64,000 bases of DNA from positions 2,232,001 through 2,296,000 of the forward strand of contig NZ_CP047318.1 of the NCBI RefSeq assembly GCF_009857135.1, in the 5' to 3' direction. The stretch comes from Streptomyces sp. HM190. Lineage in GTDB: Bacteria > Actinomycetota > Actinomycetes > Streptomycetales > Streptomycetaceae. Below the pieces are notes generated by a model. The model had not been told where the DNA came from and searched no databases. It worked only from the letters and a program-made list of their open reading frames with translations. How positions within the stretch are numbered: the stretch's first letter is position 1; each line of letters begins with the position of its first letter. Both the position numbers and the translations under genes were made by a program. Below, piece after piece: positions 29,631 through 39,141 of the stretch.

Positions 29631-29745
29631 GGGATCCGCCCGCGCGTCCGCTCGGCGGACGGGGAACCGTCGGCTCCTCCGCCGCGTCCCATCGCTGTCC
29701 CCCGTACGGGGGAGGCGGTGTACGACCAGCCGAAGGAGCGATGCG

Positions 29746-31368
29746 GTGAACGCCGAGCGACCCGACCACCCCGAGAACCCGGACGAGGGCACCCGGCCCG
29801 AGGAGACCGGGGCCGCCGGGGACCGGGCCGAAGAGGTCGAGGAGAGCGCCCCGGCCGGGGCCGAGGAGGCCCGCACCACGGGTGCCGGTGAGGACGAGGC
29901 GCGGGAGGCCCGCGCGGCCGACGTGCCCGAGGTCGCCGAGGTCGGGCAGGCCGGTGCCGGCGGGAGCGAGGACGCCGGACGGTCCGGGCGGCGCCGGTCC
30001 CGTGCGGTCATGGCCTCCGTGGCCGCGGCGGTGCTGCTCGTCGGCGGTGGCGGGGCCCTCCTCGCGACGACCGCGTCCGGTGGGTCCGGCGGTGGCTCCG
30101 GGCGCTCGGCCGGGTCCGACGGCACTCCTGCGCCACTGGCGCTGGACGGGTACGGCGGCAGCGGCCCGAACGGCATCGCCCCTGGTGAACCCGACCCCAA
30201 CGGGGTGACCTACCGCGCCGACGGCGAGCTGCCCGACGGCCCGGAGTCGGCACCCGTCTACCGGGCCGAGGGCAAGGTCACGGCCGCCGAGGTGGCGCGG
30301 CTCGCGAAGGCGCTGGGCGTCGAGGGGGAGCCGCGAGCCGAGGGCGAGAACTGGCGGGTCGGCACCACGGGCGACGGGTCGGGCCCCACCCTGAACGTCG
30401 GCAGGCAGGCGCCGGGCGCCTGGACGTTCAGCCGGTTCACGCCCGGCACCGACAACTGCCGGAAGGTGGACGTCTGCGCCGTCGAGCCGTCGGGCGGCGG
30501 CGCCGACCCGGTGGGCGAGGCGGCGGCGCGGAAGGCGGCGGCGCCGATCCTCAAGGCCGTCGGCCAGGACGACGCCAAGCTCGACGTGTCCCAGCTCCTC
30601 GGCACCGTCCGCGTGGTGAACGCCGACCCGGAGGTCGGCGGGCTGCCCACATACGGCTGGGCGACCAACCTCCAGGTGGGCGGCGACGGCACGGTGGTCG
30701 GCGGCAGCGGCCAGGTGAAGGCGCCCGTGAAGGGCGACACGTACCCGGTGGTCGACGCGGAGCGGGCCCTGAAGCTGCTGAACGACTCGGAGAAGGGCGC
30801 GGGTCCCGCCCGCGAGGAGGTCGCGCCGTCGCCGTCGCGGTCCCTGCCGGTGCCGGTGGTGGGCGCGGTGTTCGGGCTGGCCTCCCACCAGGTCGGCGGC
30901 CGGCCGGCGCTGGTGCCGTCCTGGCTGTTCGAGGTGCGGCCGCAGAAGGCCGCGGCCGGCTTCACGGTGACGCACCCGGCCGTCGACCCGAGGTACCTGG
31001 TCCCCTCCGCGTCGCGGGGGGAGCCGACCGAGGGGCCCGAGGACCCGAACGTCCCCGGTGACCGGCCGCCGGCCGACCCGGCGTCGCGGAACGTCCCGGT
31101 CCAGGGCTACACCGTCGACGGCCGGGAGCTGACCGTCAGCTTCTGGGGCGGGGTGTGCAGCACGTACGAGGCCACCGCGACCGAGGAGTCGGGCGAGGTG
31201 ACGGTCACCGTGACCGGCACCTCCCAGCCCGGCAGGGTCTGCGTCATGATCGCCAAGGCGATGGAGCGCACCGTGCGGCTGGACGAGCCGCTGGGCGTCC
31301 GCGAGGTGGTCGGGCCGGGCGGCGAGGAGATCCCCGAGGGCAAGGTCCAGGAGATGCAGCCGCGGTAG
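29746..31368 (+). CDS. Single-pass membrane-anchored protein, large external domain
   Basis: 540-aa protein. The first ~80 residues are acidic, low-complexity and cytosolic; a transmembrane helix follows (AVMASVAAAVLLVGGGGALL, about 87-107). The remaining ~430 residues are external, start with a Gly/Ser linker and include two Cys pairs (NCRKVDVC and GVCS...RVC). No catalytic motif was recognised. The GTG start follows AAGGAG. M. tuberculosis carries a membrane protein gene (Rv2203) at this place next to adoK, so it may be a conserved envelope component. Confidence 0.85.
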   Translation: MNAERPDHPENPDEGTRPEETGAAGDRAEEVEESAPAGAEEARTTGAGEDEAREARAADVPEVAEVGQAGAGGSEDAGRSGRRRSRAVMASVAAAVLLVGGGGALLATTASGGSGGGSGRSAGSDGTPAPLALDGYGGSGPNGIAPGEPDPNGVTYRADGELPDGPESAPVYRAEGKVTAAEVARLAKALGVEGEPRAEGENWRVGTTGDGSGPTLNVGRQAPGAWTFSRFTPGTDNCRKVDVCAVEPSGGGADPVGEAAARKAAAPILKAVGQDDAKLDVSQLLGTVRVVNADPEVGGLPTYGWATNLQVGGDGTVVGGSGQVKAPVKGDTYPVVDAERALKLLNDSEKGAGPAREEVAPSPSRSLPVPVVGAVFGLASHQVGGRPALVPSWLFEVRPQKAAAGFTVTHPAVDPRYLVPSASRGEPTEGPEDPNVPGDRPPADPASRNVPVQGYTVDGRELTVSFWGGVCSTYEATATEESGEVTVTVTGTSQPGRVCVMIAKAMERTVRLDEPLGVREVVGPGGEEIPEGKVQEMQPR

Positions 31369-31390
31369 GGCCGCACCGCGCCGGCAACGG

Positions 31391-31430
31391 ACGAAGGCGG
31401 CGCCCCCTCGGAAGGGGGCGCCGCCTTCGT
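31391..31430. terminator. Bidirectional terminator hairpin
   Basis: Perfect 18-bp arms (31391-31408 and 31413-31430) with a 4-nt loop between the converging membrane-protein and erpA genes. Confidence 0.85.
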
Positions 31431-31467
31431 CGTGCTCGGCGCGCGCCGTGCGGGCGTGCGGGGGTGC

Positions 31468-31824
31468 TCAGCTGAAGGAGTCGCCGCAGGCGCAGGAGCC
31501 GGTGGCGTTCGGGTTGTCGATGGTGAAGCCCTGCTTCTCGATGGTGTCGACGAAGTCGATGGTGGCGCCGCCCAGGTAGGGGGCGCTCATGCGGTCGGTG
31601 GTGACCTTCACACCGTCGAAGTCCTTGACCACGTCACCGTCGAGCGAGCGCTCGTCGAAGAAGAGCTGGTAGCGCAGGCCGGAGCAGCCGCCGGGCTGGA
31701 CGGCGACGCGCAGCGACAGGTCGTCACGGCCTTCCTGGTCGAGCAGGGCCTTGACCTTGGCCGCGGCGGCGTCGGTCAGGATGATGCCGTCGGTGACGGT
31801 GGTGGTCTCGTCCGATACGGACAT
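31468..31824 (-). CDS. erpA: A-type Fe-S carrier/insertion protein (ErpA/HesB)
   Basis: 118-aa A-type carrier of the HesB/IscA family. The three cluster-binding Cys are in PGGCSG near residue 47 and SCACGDSF near 113-115. It delivers Fe-S clusters to apoproteins. GGGAGAG precedes the ATG. It is divergent from nadA, which makes an enzyme needing a [4Fe-4S] cluster; a functional link is plausible but inferred. Confidence 0.94.
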   Translation of the reverse strand: MSVSDETTTVTDGIILTDAAAAKVKALLDQEGRDDLSLRVAVQPGGCSGLRYQLFFDERSLDGDVVKDFDGVKVTTDRMSAPYLGGATIDFVDTIEKQGFTIDNPNATGSCACGDSFS

Positions 31825-32141
31825 CTACATCTCTCCCGGGTTGTACGGAGACTGCTTGCCGACGAGTGCAACCGCCGGGGTCCCGGATTCATTCCGTCCG
31901 GGGCGAGCGGGTTTCCACCGCGTCCTTCTTCATGCTCGCACATGGCCCGCGCGGTGGGCACCGGCCGCAGCACAGCCGTCCGGTCCGGCCACCGGGATTC
32001 ATGTCACATCGACGCTATGGGCATCGTCAACGTGACGTGAAGCGGTTATGATAGATAGCGTCATTTCGACGAAAAGGCTAGCCCGCATGTCCCGCCGGCT
32101 CCCCCGGGCCGGCGAGCCGCAGAACAGAAAGGGTGCGTGTC
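31825..32141. promoter_or_regulatory. Divergent erpA/nadA regulatory region
   Basis: 317 bp without a gene. TATGAT at 32046-32051 is a good -10 box for nadA, which would have a leader of about 80 nt. The 8-mers GACGCTAT (32011-32018) and ATAGCGTC (32055-32062) are inverted repeats bracketing that box and could bind a repressor. This part is notably less GC-rich than its surroundings. No riboswitch was recognised. Confidence 0.4.
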
Positions 32142-33326
32142 GTGACCACCGCCCAGACCCCGGAGCTCGACGTACAGCCGACGCCCCTCGCCCTGCTGCT
32201 GCTCGGCCGCGAGGCCGACCCGAGGAGCGAGCGCGGTGTCGACTGCCCCGGCGACCTCCCCTCCCCCTCCGACCCCGACCTGGTGGAGCGCGCCCGGGCG
32301 GCCAAGGCGAAGCTCGGCGACAAGGTCTTCGTGCTCGGCCACCACTACCAGCGCGACGAGGTCATCCAGTTCGCGGACGTCACGGGCGACTCCTTCAAGC
32401 TGGCCCGGGACGCGGCGGCGCGGCCCGAGGCGGAGTACATCGTCTTCTGCGGTGTGCACTTCATGGCCGAGTCGGCGGACATCCTGACCTCCGACGACCA
32501 GAAGGTGGTCCTGCCCGACCTCGCCGCCGGGTGCTCGATGGCCGACATGGCCACCGCCGAGCAGGTCGCCGAGTGCTGGGACGTGCTGACCGAGGCCGGG
32601 GTGGCCGAGCAGGTCGTGCCGGTGTCGTACATGAACTCCTCCGCCGACATCAAGGCGTTCACGGGCAAGCACGGCGGGCTCATCTGCACCTCGTCGAACG
32701 CGAAGCGGGCCCTGGACTGGGCCTTCGAGCAGGGTGAGAAGGTGCTGTTCCTGCCCGACCAGCACCTGGGCCGCAACACCGCCGTGCGGGACATGGGCAT
32801 GTCGCTGGAGGACTGCGTCGTCTACAACCCGCACAAGCCGGGCGGCGGCGTCACGGTCGAGCAGCTGCGGGCCGCGAAGATGATCCTGTGGCGGGGCCAC
32901 TGCTCGGTGCACGGCCGCTTCAGCCTGGACTCCGTGAACGACGTGCGCGCCCGCATACCCGGGGTCAACGTCCTCGTCCACCCCGAGTGCAAGCACGAGG
33001 TCGTGGCGGCGGCGGACCACGTCGGGTCCACCGAGTACATCATCAGGACACTGGAGGCGGCCCCCGCCGGTTCCAAGTGGGCCATCGGCACCGAGCTGAA
33101 CCTCGTACGCCGACTGGCGAACCGTTTCGCGCCGGAGGGCAAGGAGGTCGTCTTCCTCGACAAGACGGTCTGCTTCTGCTCGACCATGAACCGCATCGAC
33201 CTGCCCCACCTGGTGTGGACGCTGGAGTCGCTGGCGGAGGGCACCCTCGTCAACCGGATCCAGGTCGACAAGGAGACCGAGGCGTTCGCGAAGCTGGCGC
33301 TGGAGCGGATGCTGGCGCTGCCGTAG
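32142..33326 (+). CDS. nadA: Quinolinate synthase
   Basis: 394-aa enzyme that condenses iminoaspartate with dihydroxyacetone phosphate to quinolinate for NAD synthesis, using a [4Fe-4S] cluster. Family motifs are VLGHHYQRDEV, YMNSSADIKAF, FLPDQHLGRNTA, HPECKHEVV and the C-terminal CFCSTMNRID. The GTG at 32142 was chosen since AAAGGG lies 10 nt upstream; another in-frame GTG is three codons earlier. nadB and nadC do not follow here. Its TAG stop abuts a MITE-like element. Confidence 0.95.
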   Translation: MTTAQTPELDVQPTPLALLLLGREADPRSERGVDCPGDLPSPSDPDLVERARAAKAKLGDKVFVLGHHYQRDEVIQFADVTGDSFKLARDAAARPEAEYIVFCGVHFMAESADILTSDDQKVVLPDLAAGCSMADMATAEQVAECWDVLTEAGVAEQVVPVSYMNSSADIKAFTGKHGGLICTSSNAKRALDWAFEQGEKVLFLPDQHLGRNTAVRDMGMSLEDCVVYNPHKPGGGVTVEQLRAAKMILWRGHCSVHGRFSLDSVNDVRARIPGVNVLVHPECKHEVVAAADHVGSTEYIIRTLEAAPAGSKWAIGTELNLVRRLANRFAPEGKEVVFLDKTVCFCSTMNRIDLPHLVWTLESLAEGTLVNRIQVDKETEAFAKLALERMLALP

Positions 33327-33500
33327 GGCGTGTTCCGAAAGGAGCGTCGTCTGCCCGGAGGGCAGGCCCGGCGGCGTCCGGTGCGTGCGACCGCACGGCG
33401 GAGGTTTGCCCCGATTCCTGGCGGTACCAGGGCGATCCCGACGACGCGGCGAGCGTGCGTGCCGGACGCCGCCGGGCAGACGGGACTTTCGACACACGCC
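33327..33500 (+). mobile_element. MITE-like element, copy B
   Basis: 174-bp element with ends GGCGTGTTCCGAAAG and CTTTCGACACACGCC, body largely self-complementary, same orientation as copy C. It starts directly after the nadA stop codon and fills most of the gap to the converging kinase gene. Right flank is CTGG; the left flank is GTAG, so the duplication is worn or altered. Confidence 0.8.
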
Positions 33501-33523
33501 CTGGGCCCACCGGGACCGCGCGC

Positions 33524-35719
33524 TCACCCCGTGGCGGGTTTCCGCTCGGGGTGGGCCGGGTCCAGTGAGCAGAGGGTGCCGTCGGAGATCGCCACGACCA
33601 GCGCGCCCCCGTAGAGCCCGGCCCGCTGCCGGGACGAGCCGAGGTGGGCGGGCGCCGTGCGGGGCAGCGTCTCCCAGAGCCGGGTGCCCTCGCGCTGGTC
33701 GAGGGCCGCGATCCGGCCGCTGGAACTGACGAGGTAGACGGTGCCCGTGCGCCGGTCGTACACCGGGGTGCCCGGCTTCTCCAGGCTGGTCCTGACCCGC
33801 CACAGCCGCCTGCCGGTCCGCGGGGAGACGGCGGTGACCCGGCCGCTGGACTCGGTGAACAGCACCTTCCCGTCGGCAGGCGCCGGCCTTCCCCCGTACG
33901 GCTCGGACAGCTTGGTGGTGGTGCGGTCCCCGGTGTCCGGGTCGACGAGCACGAACGCGGTGAAGCCGCTGTCCGTCGAGGTGTCGGGGGCCCGCTCCAT
34001 CGCCAGGACCACCCGACCGCCGTCCTCCCCGAGGACGGTGGCGTCGAGCGGGACCTTCAGCCGCCGGGCCGATCCGTCGGTGGTGTCCACCGCCACGAGC
34101 AGGGCGCTGCCGATCGCGGTCCGCGCCGCCCGGGTGCCGGGGATGCAGTACACGTACAGCCGCGTGCCCGCCGCCGCGGTCTGCTCGCAGTAGTGGTCGG
34201 CGGGGTACTCCACCCTCCAGCGCGCGGCACCCGTGCGCGGCGACCGGGCCGTCGCCGTGCGGCCGCCGGTCTCCGGGGCGAGGACGAGGCCGCCGGCGAG
34301 CACGAGGGGGATGTCGACGTTGGTGATCTCACGGGTCCACAGCCGCTCGCCCGTCCCGGCGTCGAGGGCGAGGAGGTACGAGGGGTCCTGGACCGGGGCC
34401 CCCGAGCTGAGCGTCTGGCGCACCAGCACCGTGCCGTCCCGGACGCCGAGGACGGAGGAGGAGTACGCGCTGCGCTCCGTACCGGTCGGTGCGGTGTCGG
34501 CACGCCACAGAGTCCTGCCGGTGCGGCCGTCCACCCGGACCGGCAGGATCCCACTGCCCCCGCAGTAGACGGCGTCCCCCTCGACCACGCACTCGGGGTC
34601 GCTGCCCGTCATGACGCCGTCGTCCTGCTGCAGCGGCTTCCGGGCGCCGGACGCCGCGGTCTCGAACACCGTCGTCTGCCAGGGCTTCCAGCCGTCGGGC
34701 GGCGACACCCAGCGACTGGCGGGGGGCGGTTCGGAGGGCTTCGTCCCACTGCTCTCCGCCCAACCGGGCCCCAGCAGATACGCCGTCAGCCCGAGGACCA
34801 GCGCGCCGACGGTGCCGGCCGCGGCCGGCACGGGCCGCGGCCGGCGGCCGGGCCGGGCCACCGCGGGGACGTCCGCGGCCGGCGTCACGGTCGCGGTCTC
34901 CTGCGGGTCGCCCTCGGGCAGGACGGCCGCGAACGCCTCGGCCAGCTCGTCGAGGCCGGGACGGTCGGCGGGGTGCTTCGCCAGGCACCGCTCCAGGACG
35001 GGGCGCAGCGGCTGCGGCACCTCGTCCAGGACGGGCTCGTCGTGAACCACCCGGTACGCCGTCAGATAAGGGCCGTCGGCGTCGAACGGCCCCCGGGCGG
35101 TGAGGGTGAACACCAGCAGGCTGCCGAGGGAGAAGACGTCCGAGGCGGGGCCTACCGTGCGGGCGTCGGTGAGCTGTTCCGGCGACATGAACGGCGGAGT
35201 GCCGATCATCTGGCCCGTCTCGGTCAGGGTGTGGTTCTCGGCGGCGCGGGAGATGCCGAAGTCGATGACGCGGGGGCCGTCCTCGGCGATCAGGACGTTC
35301 GCCGGCTTCAGGTCGCGGTGCACGACACCGGCCCGGTGGATCTCGCGGAGCGCCTCGACCAGGCCGAGGGCCAGGCGGCGCAGTTCGCCGTCCCGCAGCG
35401 GGCCCCCGTCGCGGATCCGCTGGGCGAGCGAGGAGCCGGGCACGTACTGGGTGGCCATCCAGGGGCGCACGGCCTCCGGGTCGGCGTCCACGACGGACGC
35501 CGTGAAGGCCCCGCTGACCCTGCGCACGGCGTCGATCTCCTGCCGGAACCGGGTGCGGAAGATGGCGTCCTCGGCGTACTGGGCGTGCACCACCTTCACG
35601 GCGACCTCGCGGCCCGACCGGGTTCTCGCCCGGTAGACGACGCCCATGCCTCCGGTGCCGAGCCGGTCGACCAGCCGGTAGCCGCCGACCGATCTCGGGT
35701 CGTCGCTGTGCAGCGGCAC
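33524..35719 (-). CDS. Membrane Ser/Thr protein kinase with PQQ-like beta-propeller
   Basis: 731-aa PknB-type receptor kinase. The kinase domain covers about 11-265: GTGGMG (21-26), Lys42 in VAVKVV, HRDLKPANV near 131 and DFGISR near 150. A Pro/Ala-rich linker leads to one transmembrane helix (about 297-318). The external part (about 345-731) has repeated blades of the type GRTLWR, GERLWT, GTRLWE, typical of a PQQ-like beta-propeller that could sense ligands. The GTG start follows GGGGGAGG. It is a single-gene unit; its signal and targets are unknown. Confidence 0.92.
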   Translation of the reverse strand: MPLHSDDPRSVGGYRLVDRLGTGGMGVVYRARTRSGREVAVKVVHAQYAEDAIFRTRFRQEIDAVRRVSGAFTASVVDADPEAVRPWMATQYVPGSSLAQRIRDGGPLRDGELRRLALGLVEALREIHRAGVVHRDLKPANVLIAEDGPRVIDFGISRAAENHTLTETGQMIGTPPFMSPEQLTDARTVGPASDVFSLGSLLVFTLTARGPFDADGPYLTAYRVVHDEPVLDEVPQPLRPVLERCLAKHPADRPGLDELAEAFAAVLPEGDPQETATVTPAADVPAVARPGRRPRPVPAAAGTVGALVLGLTAYLLGPGWAESSGTKPSEPPPASRWVSPPDGWKPWQTTVFETAASGARKPLQQDDGVMTGSDPECVVEGDAVYCGGSGILPVRVDGRTGRTLWRADTAPTGTERSAYSSSVLGVRDGTVLVRQTLSSGAPVQDPSYLLALDAGTGERLWTREITNVDIPLVLAGGLVLAPETGGRTATARSPRTGAARWRVEYPADHYCEQTAAAGTRLYVYCIPGTRAARTAIGSALLVAVDTTDGSARRLKVPLDATVLGEDGGRVVLAMERAPDTSTDSGFTAFVLVDPDTGDRTTTKLSEPYGGRPAPADGKVLFTESSGRVTAVSPRTGRRLWRVRTSLEKPGTPVYDRRTGTVYLVSSSGRIAALDQREGTRLWETLPRTAPAHLGSSRQRAGLYGGALVVAISDGTLCSLDPAHPERKPATG

Positions 35720-35862
35720 GCCCGCATACCTCCCCCGTGCGCCCAGTGCAGGCCGTGAAGCCGTGAAGCCGTGAAGCGTCAGGATACGTAACCCGGGGAA
35801 GCGCGGCGGCCGGGCACCGGACCGCGTCAGGTCCGGTGCCCGGCCGCGCCGGGAACGGGATG

Positions 35863-38800
35863 TCACACCCCAGCGGTCTCCGTCTGCTCGGAGCGGGGCT
35901 CCGTCGCGGCGGACGGGGCGCCCGCGCGCTTGAGGGCCTTCTTCTTCGCCCGGCGTTCCTTGCGGATCTCGACCATCGTGTAGAGGGTCGGGACCAGCAG
36001 CAGGGTGAGCAGGGTCGAGGTGATCAGACCGCCGATCACCACCACCGCCAGCGGCTGGGCGATGAAGCCGCCCTCGCCGGTGATGCCCAGGGCCATGGGC
36101 AGCAGGGCGAAGATCGTCGCCAGGGCCGTCATCAGGATCGGGCGGAGGCGGTGGCGGCCGCCCTCGATGACCGCCTCGACGGTGCCGTAGCCCTGTCGCC
36201 GGTACTGGTTGATCAGGTCGATCAGCACGATCGCGTTGGTGACCACGATGCCGATCAGCATCAGCATGCCGATCATCGCCGGGACGCCCATCGGGGTGCC
36301 GGTCGCGATCAGCAGTCCGATGGCGCCGGTGGCGGCGAACGGGATGGACACCAGCAGGATCAGCGGCTGGACCAGGGACCGGAAGGTCGCCACCAGCAGC
36401 ATGAAGACGATGGCGATCGCCGCGAGCATCGCCAGGCCCAGCGAGGCGAACGCCTCGTCCTGGTCCTGGGAGACACCGCCGATGTCGGCGGTGGCGCCCG
36501 CGGGGAGCGTCAGGCCGTTCAGCTTGGCGGTGAGGTCCGCGCTGACCGCGCCCGTGTTGTCGCCCTTCGGCTTCGCGGTGATCGTGGCGGCCCGCTGGCC
36601 GTCGATCCGGGTCATGGAGACGGGGCCGTCCACCAGTTCGACGTCCGCGATGTCGCCGAGCTTCACCGGGCCGAGCCGCAGCTTCTTCAGCTCGTCCAGC
36701 GTGTCGGCGGGCTTCGCCGACTTGATGACGATGTCCCGCTCGGTGTCGTCGAGGATCGCCCGGCCACTGGTCGTCCCGCGGACGGCCTGGGCGACGGCGG
36801 CGCCGAGGCTCTGGTCGTCGAAGCCCGCCGCGGCGGCCTTGTCGGTGGCCCGGACCGAGATGCGGGGCACGCTCTGGGAGAGGTCGCTGGTGACGTCGGA
36901 GACGTTGTCCAGCGTGGCGACCGCGTCCCGGACCTGCTCGGACGCCTTGCGCAGGACGTCCGCGTCGGCGGCCTTCACGACCACGCTCAGGTCCTGGCTG
37001 CCGAAGGCGTCACCGGCCGCGATGGTCGTCGTACCGACGCCGGACAGGTCCTTCAGCCCGTCCTCGATGCGCTCCTGGACGTCCTCGGCGGTCGCCGAGT
37101 CCTCCAGCATCACGCTGTACGAGGCCTGGTTGGAGTCGGTGCCGCCGCCGAAGGCCGCCAGGAAGCCGGAGGAGCCGATGGTGACCTGGTAGTCCTTCAC
37201 ACCGTCGGTGCCGGCGAGCAGCTTCTCGACCTTCTTCGTCTGCTCGTCCGTCGCGGCGAGGCTGGTGCCGGGCTTCAGCTCCTGCTTGATGCTGAGGACT
37301 TCCTGGTCGCCCGGGTCGAAGAAGTTGGTCTTCAGCAGCGGGGCCATGCCGAACGTGCCGAGCAGCACGACCACCGCGATGACCACACTGGTGAGCCGGC
37401 GCCGGGTCGCGAAGCGCAGGACGGGCACGTAGAAGCGCTGGAGGCGGCTCCTGGCCTCCTTCTCCTCGGCCTTTCGGCGCGCCTCGTCGGCGTCCTCCGG
37501 CGTGCCCTTGGGGGCGCGCAGGAACCAGTACGACAGGACGGGGACGACCGTCAGCGAGACCAGCAGGGAGGCCAGCAGGGCTGCCGTCACCGTCAGGGAG
37601 AAGCTGCCGAACAACTCGCCGACCATGCCGCCGGTGAGGCCGATCGGGAGGAACACCGCGACCGTCGTCAGGGTGGAGGAGGTGACCGCGCCGGCGACCT
37701 CGCGGACCGCCTTGAGGATGGCCTCCTGGCGCTCCTCGCCGTAGCCGAGGTGGCGCTTGATGTTCTCCAGCACCACGATCGAGTCGTCGACGACGCGGCC
37801 GATGGCGATGGTCAGGGCGCCGAGGGTGAGCATGTTGAGGGAGAGGTCGCGGGTCCACAGCACGATCAGGGCGAGGACCACCGACAGCGGGATGGACACG
37901 GCCGTGACGAGGGTGGAGCGGACCGACGCGAGGAAGACCAGGATGACGAGGACCGCGAAGAGCAGACCGAGCGCGCCCTCGGTGGTCAGGCCGTCGATGG
38001 ACTTGGAGACCGCCGGGCCCTGGTCGCTGACCACGGTGACGGTGGCGCCCGACCCGAGGTCCCGGCGCATGTCGGCCAGCTTGTCCTCGACGGCCTCGGA
38101 GATCGCGACCGCGCTGCCGTCGCGGTCCATGGTGACCATGACCGCGAGGCTGGGCTCGCCGTTGGTCCGGGTGAGGGAGACGGCCCTGGCCTCCTCCTCC
38201 TTGACGGTGGCGACGTCGGCGAGCCGGACGGGCTTCCCGCCGCCCTCGCCGCGCACCCGCAGGTCCTCGATCTGCCCGAGCGAGGTGTAGCCGCCGCCGA
38301 CCTGGACGGTGCGGTTGCTGCCGTCCTCGTCGAAGGAGCCCGCGGGCATGGTGACGCCGCCGGCCTGGAGTGCCTGGGAGAGGGCCATCGTGGTCAGGCC
38401 CGCCTTGGCGAGCTTCGCGTCGTCGGGGGTGACGGTGACCTGGACGTCGCGCACGCCGTCGACGGTGACCTGGCCGACGCCGTCGATGGCCTCCAGCGTG
38501 GGGACGACCGTACGGTCGATCCGGTCGGCGAGGGCCTGCTGGTCCTGGTCGGAGGTGACGGCGAGGACGACGGTCGGCATGTCGTCCGTCGAACCGGCGA
38601 TCACCTGCGGGTCCACGTCGTCCGGGAGCCGCGCGCGGACCCGGTTGACGGCCTGCTGCACGTCGGCGACGAGCTGATCGGTGCCGGGGCCGTAGTCGAA
38701 GGACGCCATGACCAGGGCGTTGCCCTCGCTGGCGGTGGATGTGACGCCCGTGATGCCGTCGACGGACTCGAGGCTGTCCTCGATGGGTTCGACGACCTGC

Positions 38801-38985
38801 TTCTCGACCACGTCCGGGGAGGCGCCCTGGTACGGCGCGAGCACGGACACCATCGGCAGTTCGATGGTGGGCAGCAGTTGCTGTTTGAGCTGGGGTATCG
38901 CGATCGCCCCGAAGACGAGCGCGATGATCGACACCAGACCGACGAGGGCCCGTTGCGCGAGGCTGAACCGAGACAGCCAGGACAT
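35863..38985 (-). CDS. RND-family efflux transporter (AcrB/MMPL-like)
   Basis: 1040-aa proton-driven exporter with 12 predicted helices and two large external loops, the AcrB/HAE layout. The proton-relay aspartates are in GRVVDDSIVVLENI near residue 400, and the loop motif PYQGASPDVVEKQVVEPIE marks the first porter domain. No membrane fusion protein or outer membrane partner is nearby, as expected for a Gram-positive, so it probably acts alone. The gene lies just downstream of a LuxR-type two-component pair on the same strand and may be controlled by it. The substrate is unknown. Confidence 0.92.
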   Translation of the reverse strand: MSWLSRFSLAQRALVGLVSIIALVFGAIAIPQLKQQLLPTIELPMVSVLAPYQGASPDVVEKQVVEPIEDSLESVDGITGVTSTASEGNALVMASFDYGPGTDQLVADVQQAVNRVRARLPDDVDPQVIAGSTDDMPTVVLAVTSDQDQQALADRIDRTVVPTLEAIDGVGQVTVDGVRDVQVTVTPDDAKLAKAGLTTMALSQALQAGGVTMPAGSFDEDGSNRTVQVGGGYTSLGQIEDLRVRGEGGGKPVRLADVATVKEEEARAVSLTRTNGEPSLAVMVTMDRDGSAVAISEAVEDKLADMRRDLGSGATVTVVSDQGPAVSKSIDGLTTEGALGLLFAVLVILVFLASVRSTLVTAVSIPLSVVLALIVLWTRDLSLNMLTLGALTIAIGRVVDDSIVVLENIKRHLGYGEERQEAILKAVREVAGAVTSSTLTTVAVFLPIGLTGGMVGELFGSFSLTVTAALLASLLVSLTVVPVLSYWFLRAPKGTPEDADEARRKAEEKEARSRLQRFYVPVLRFATRRRLTSVVIAVVVLLGTFGMAPLLKTNFFDPGDQEVLSIKQELKPGTSLAATDEQTKKVEKLLAGTDGVKDYQVTIGSSGFLAAFGGGTDSNQASYSVMLEDSATAEDVQERIEDGLKDLSGVGTTTIAAGDAFGSQDLSVVVKAADADVLRKASEQVRDAVATLDNVSDVTSDLSQSVPRISVRATDKAAAAGFDDQSLGAAVAQAVRGTTSGRAILDDTERDIVIKSAKPADTLDELKKLRLGPVKLGDIADVELVDGPVSMTRIDGQRAATITAKPKGDNTGAVSADLTAKLNGLTLPAGATADIGGVSQDQDEAFASLGLAMLAAIAIVFMLLVATFRSLVQPLILLVSIPFAATGAIGLLIATGTPMGVPAMIGMLMLIGIVVTNAIVLIDLINQYRRQGYGTVEAVIEGGRHRLRPILMTALATIFALLPMALGITGEGGFIAQPLAVVVIGGLITSTLLTLLLVPTLYTMVEIRKERRAKKKALKRAGAPSAATEPRSEQTETAGV

Positions 38986-39141
38986 GGGTGACCGGATCTC
39001 TTTTCTTGTGGCAGGAGCGGAAAACGAGCGGCGCTGTGCGCTCACCCCACACCCTGGGCCATGGAGGACTCCGTTCCGTCGCTCCGCAGGTCCATTTCCT
39101 TATCCCGCGCATACTCCGGCCGCAGTACTACGGGGTGGGGT

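Noticed and set aside
29698..29713. Palindrome as a terminator
   Set aside because: Stem of 8 bp with no loop or T-tail and close to a start codon; an operator is more likely, so it was kept only as a remark.
32061..33803. 580-aa open frame opposite nadA
   Set aside because: Antisense to nadA and running through MITE copy B; nadA is clearly the real gene.
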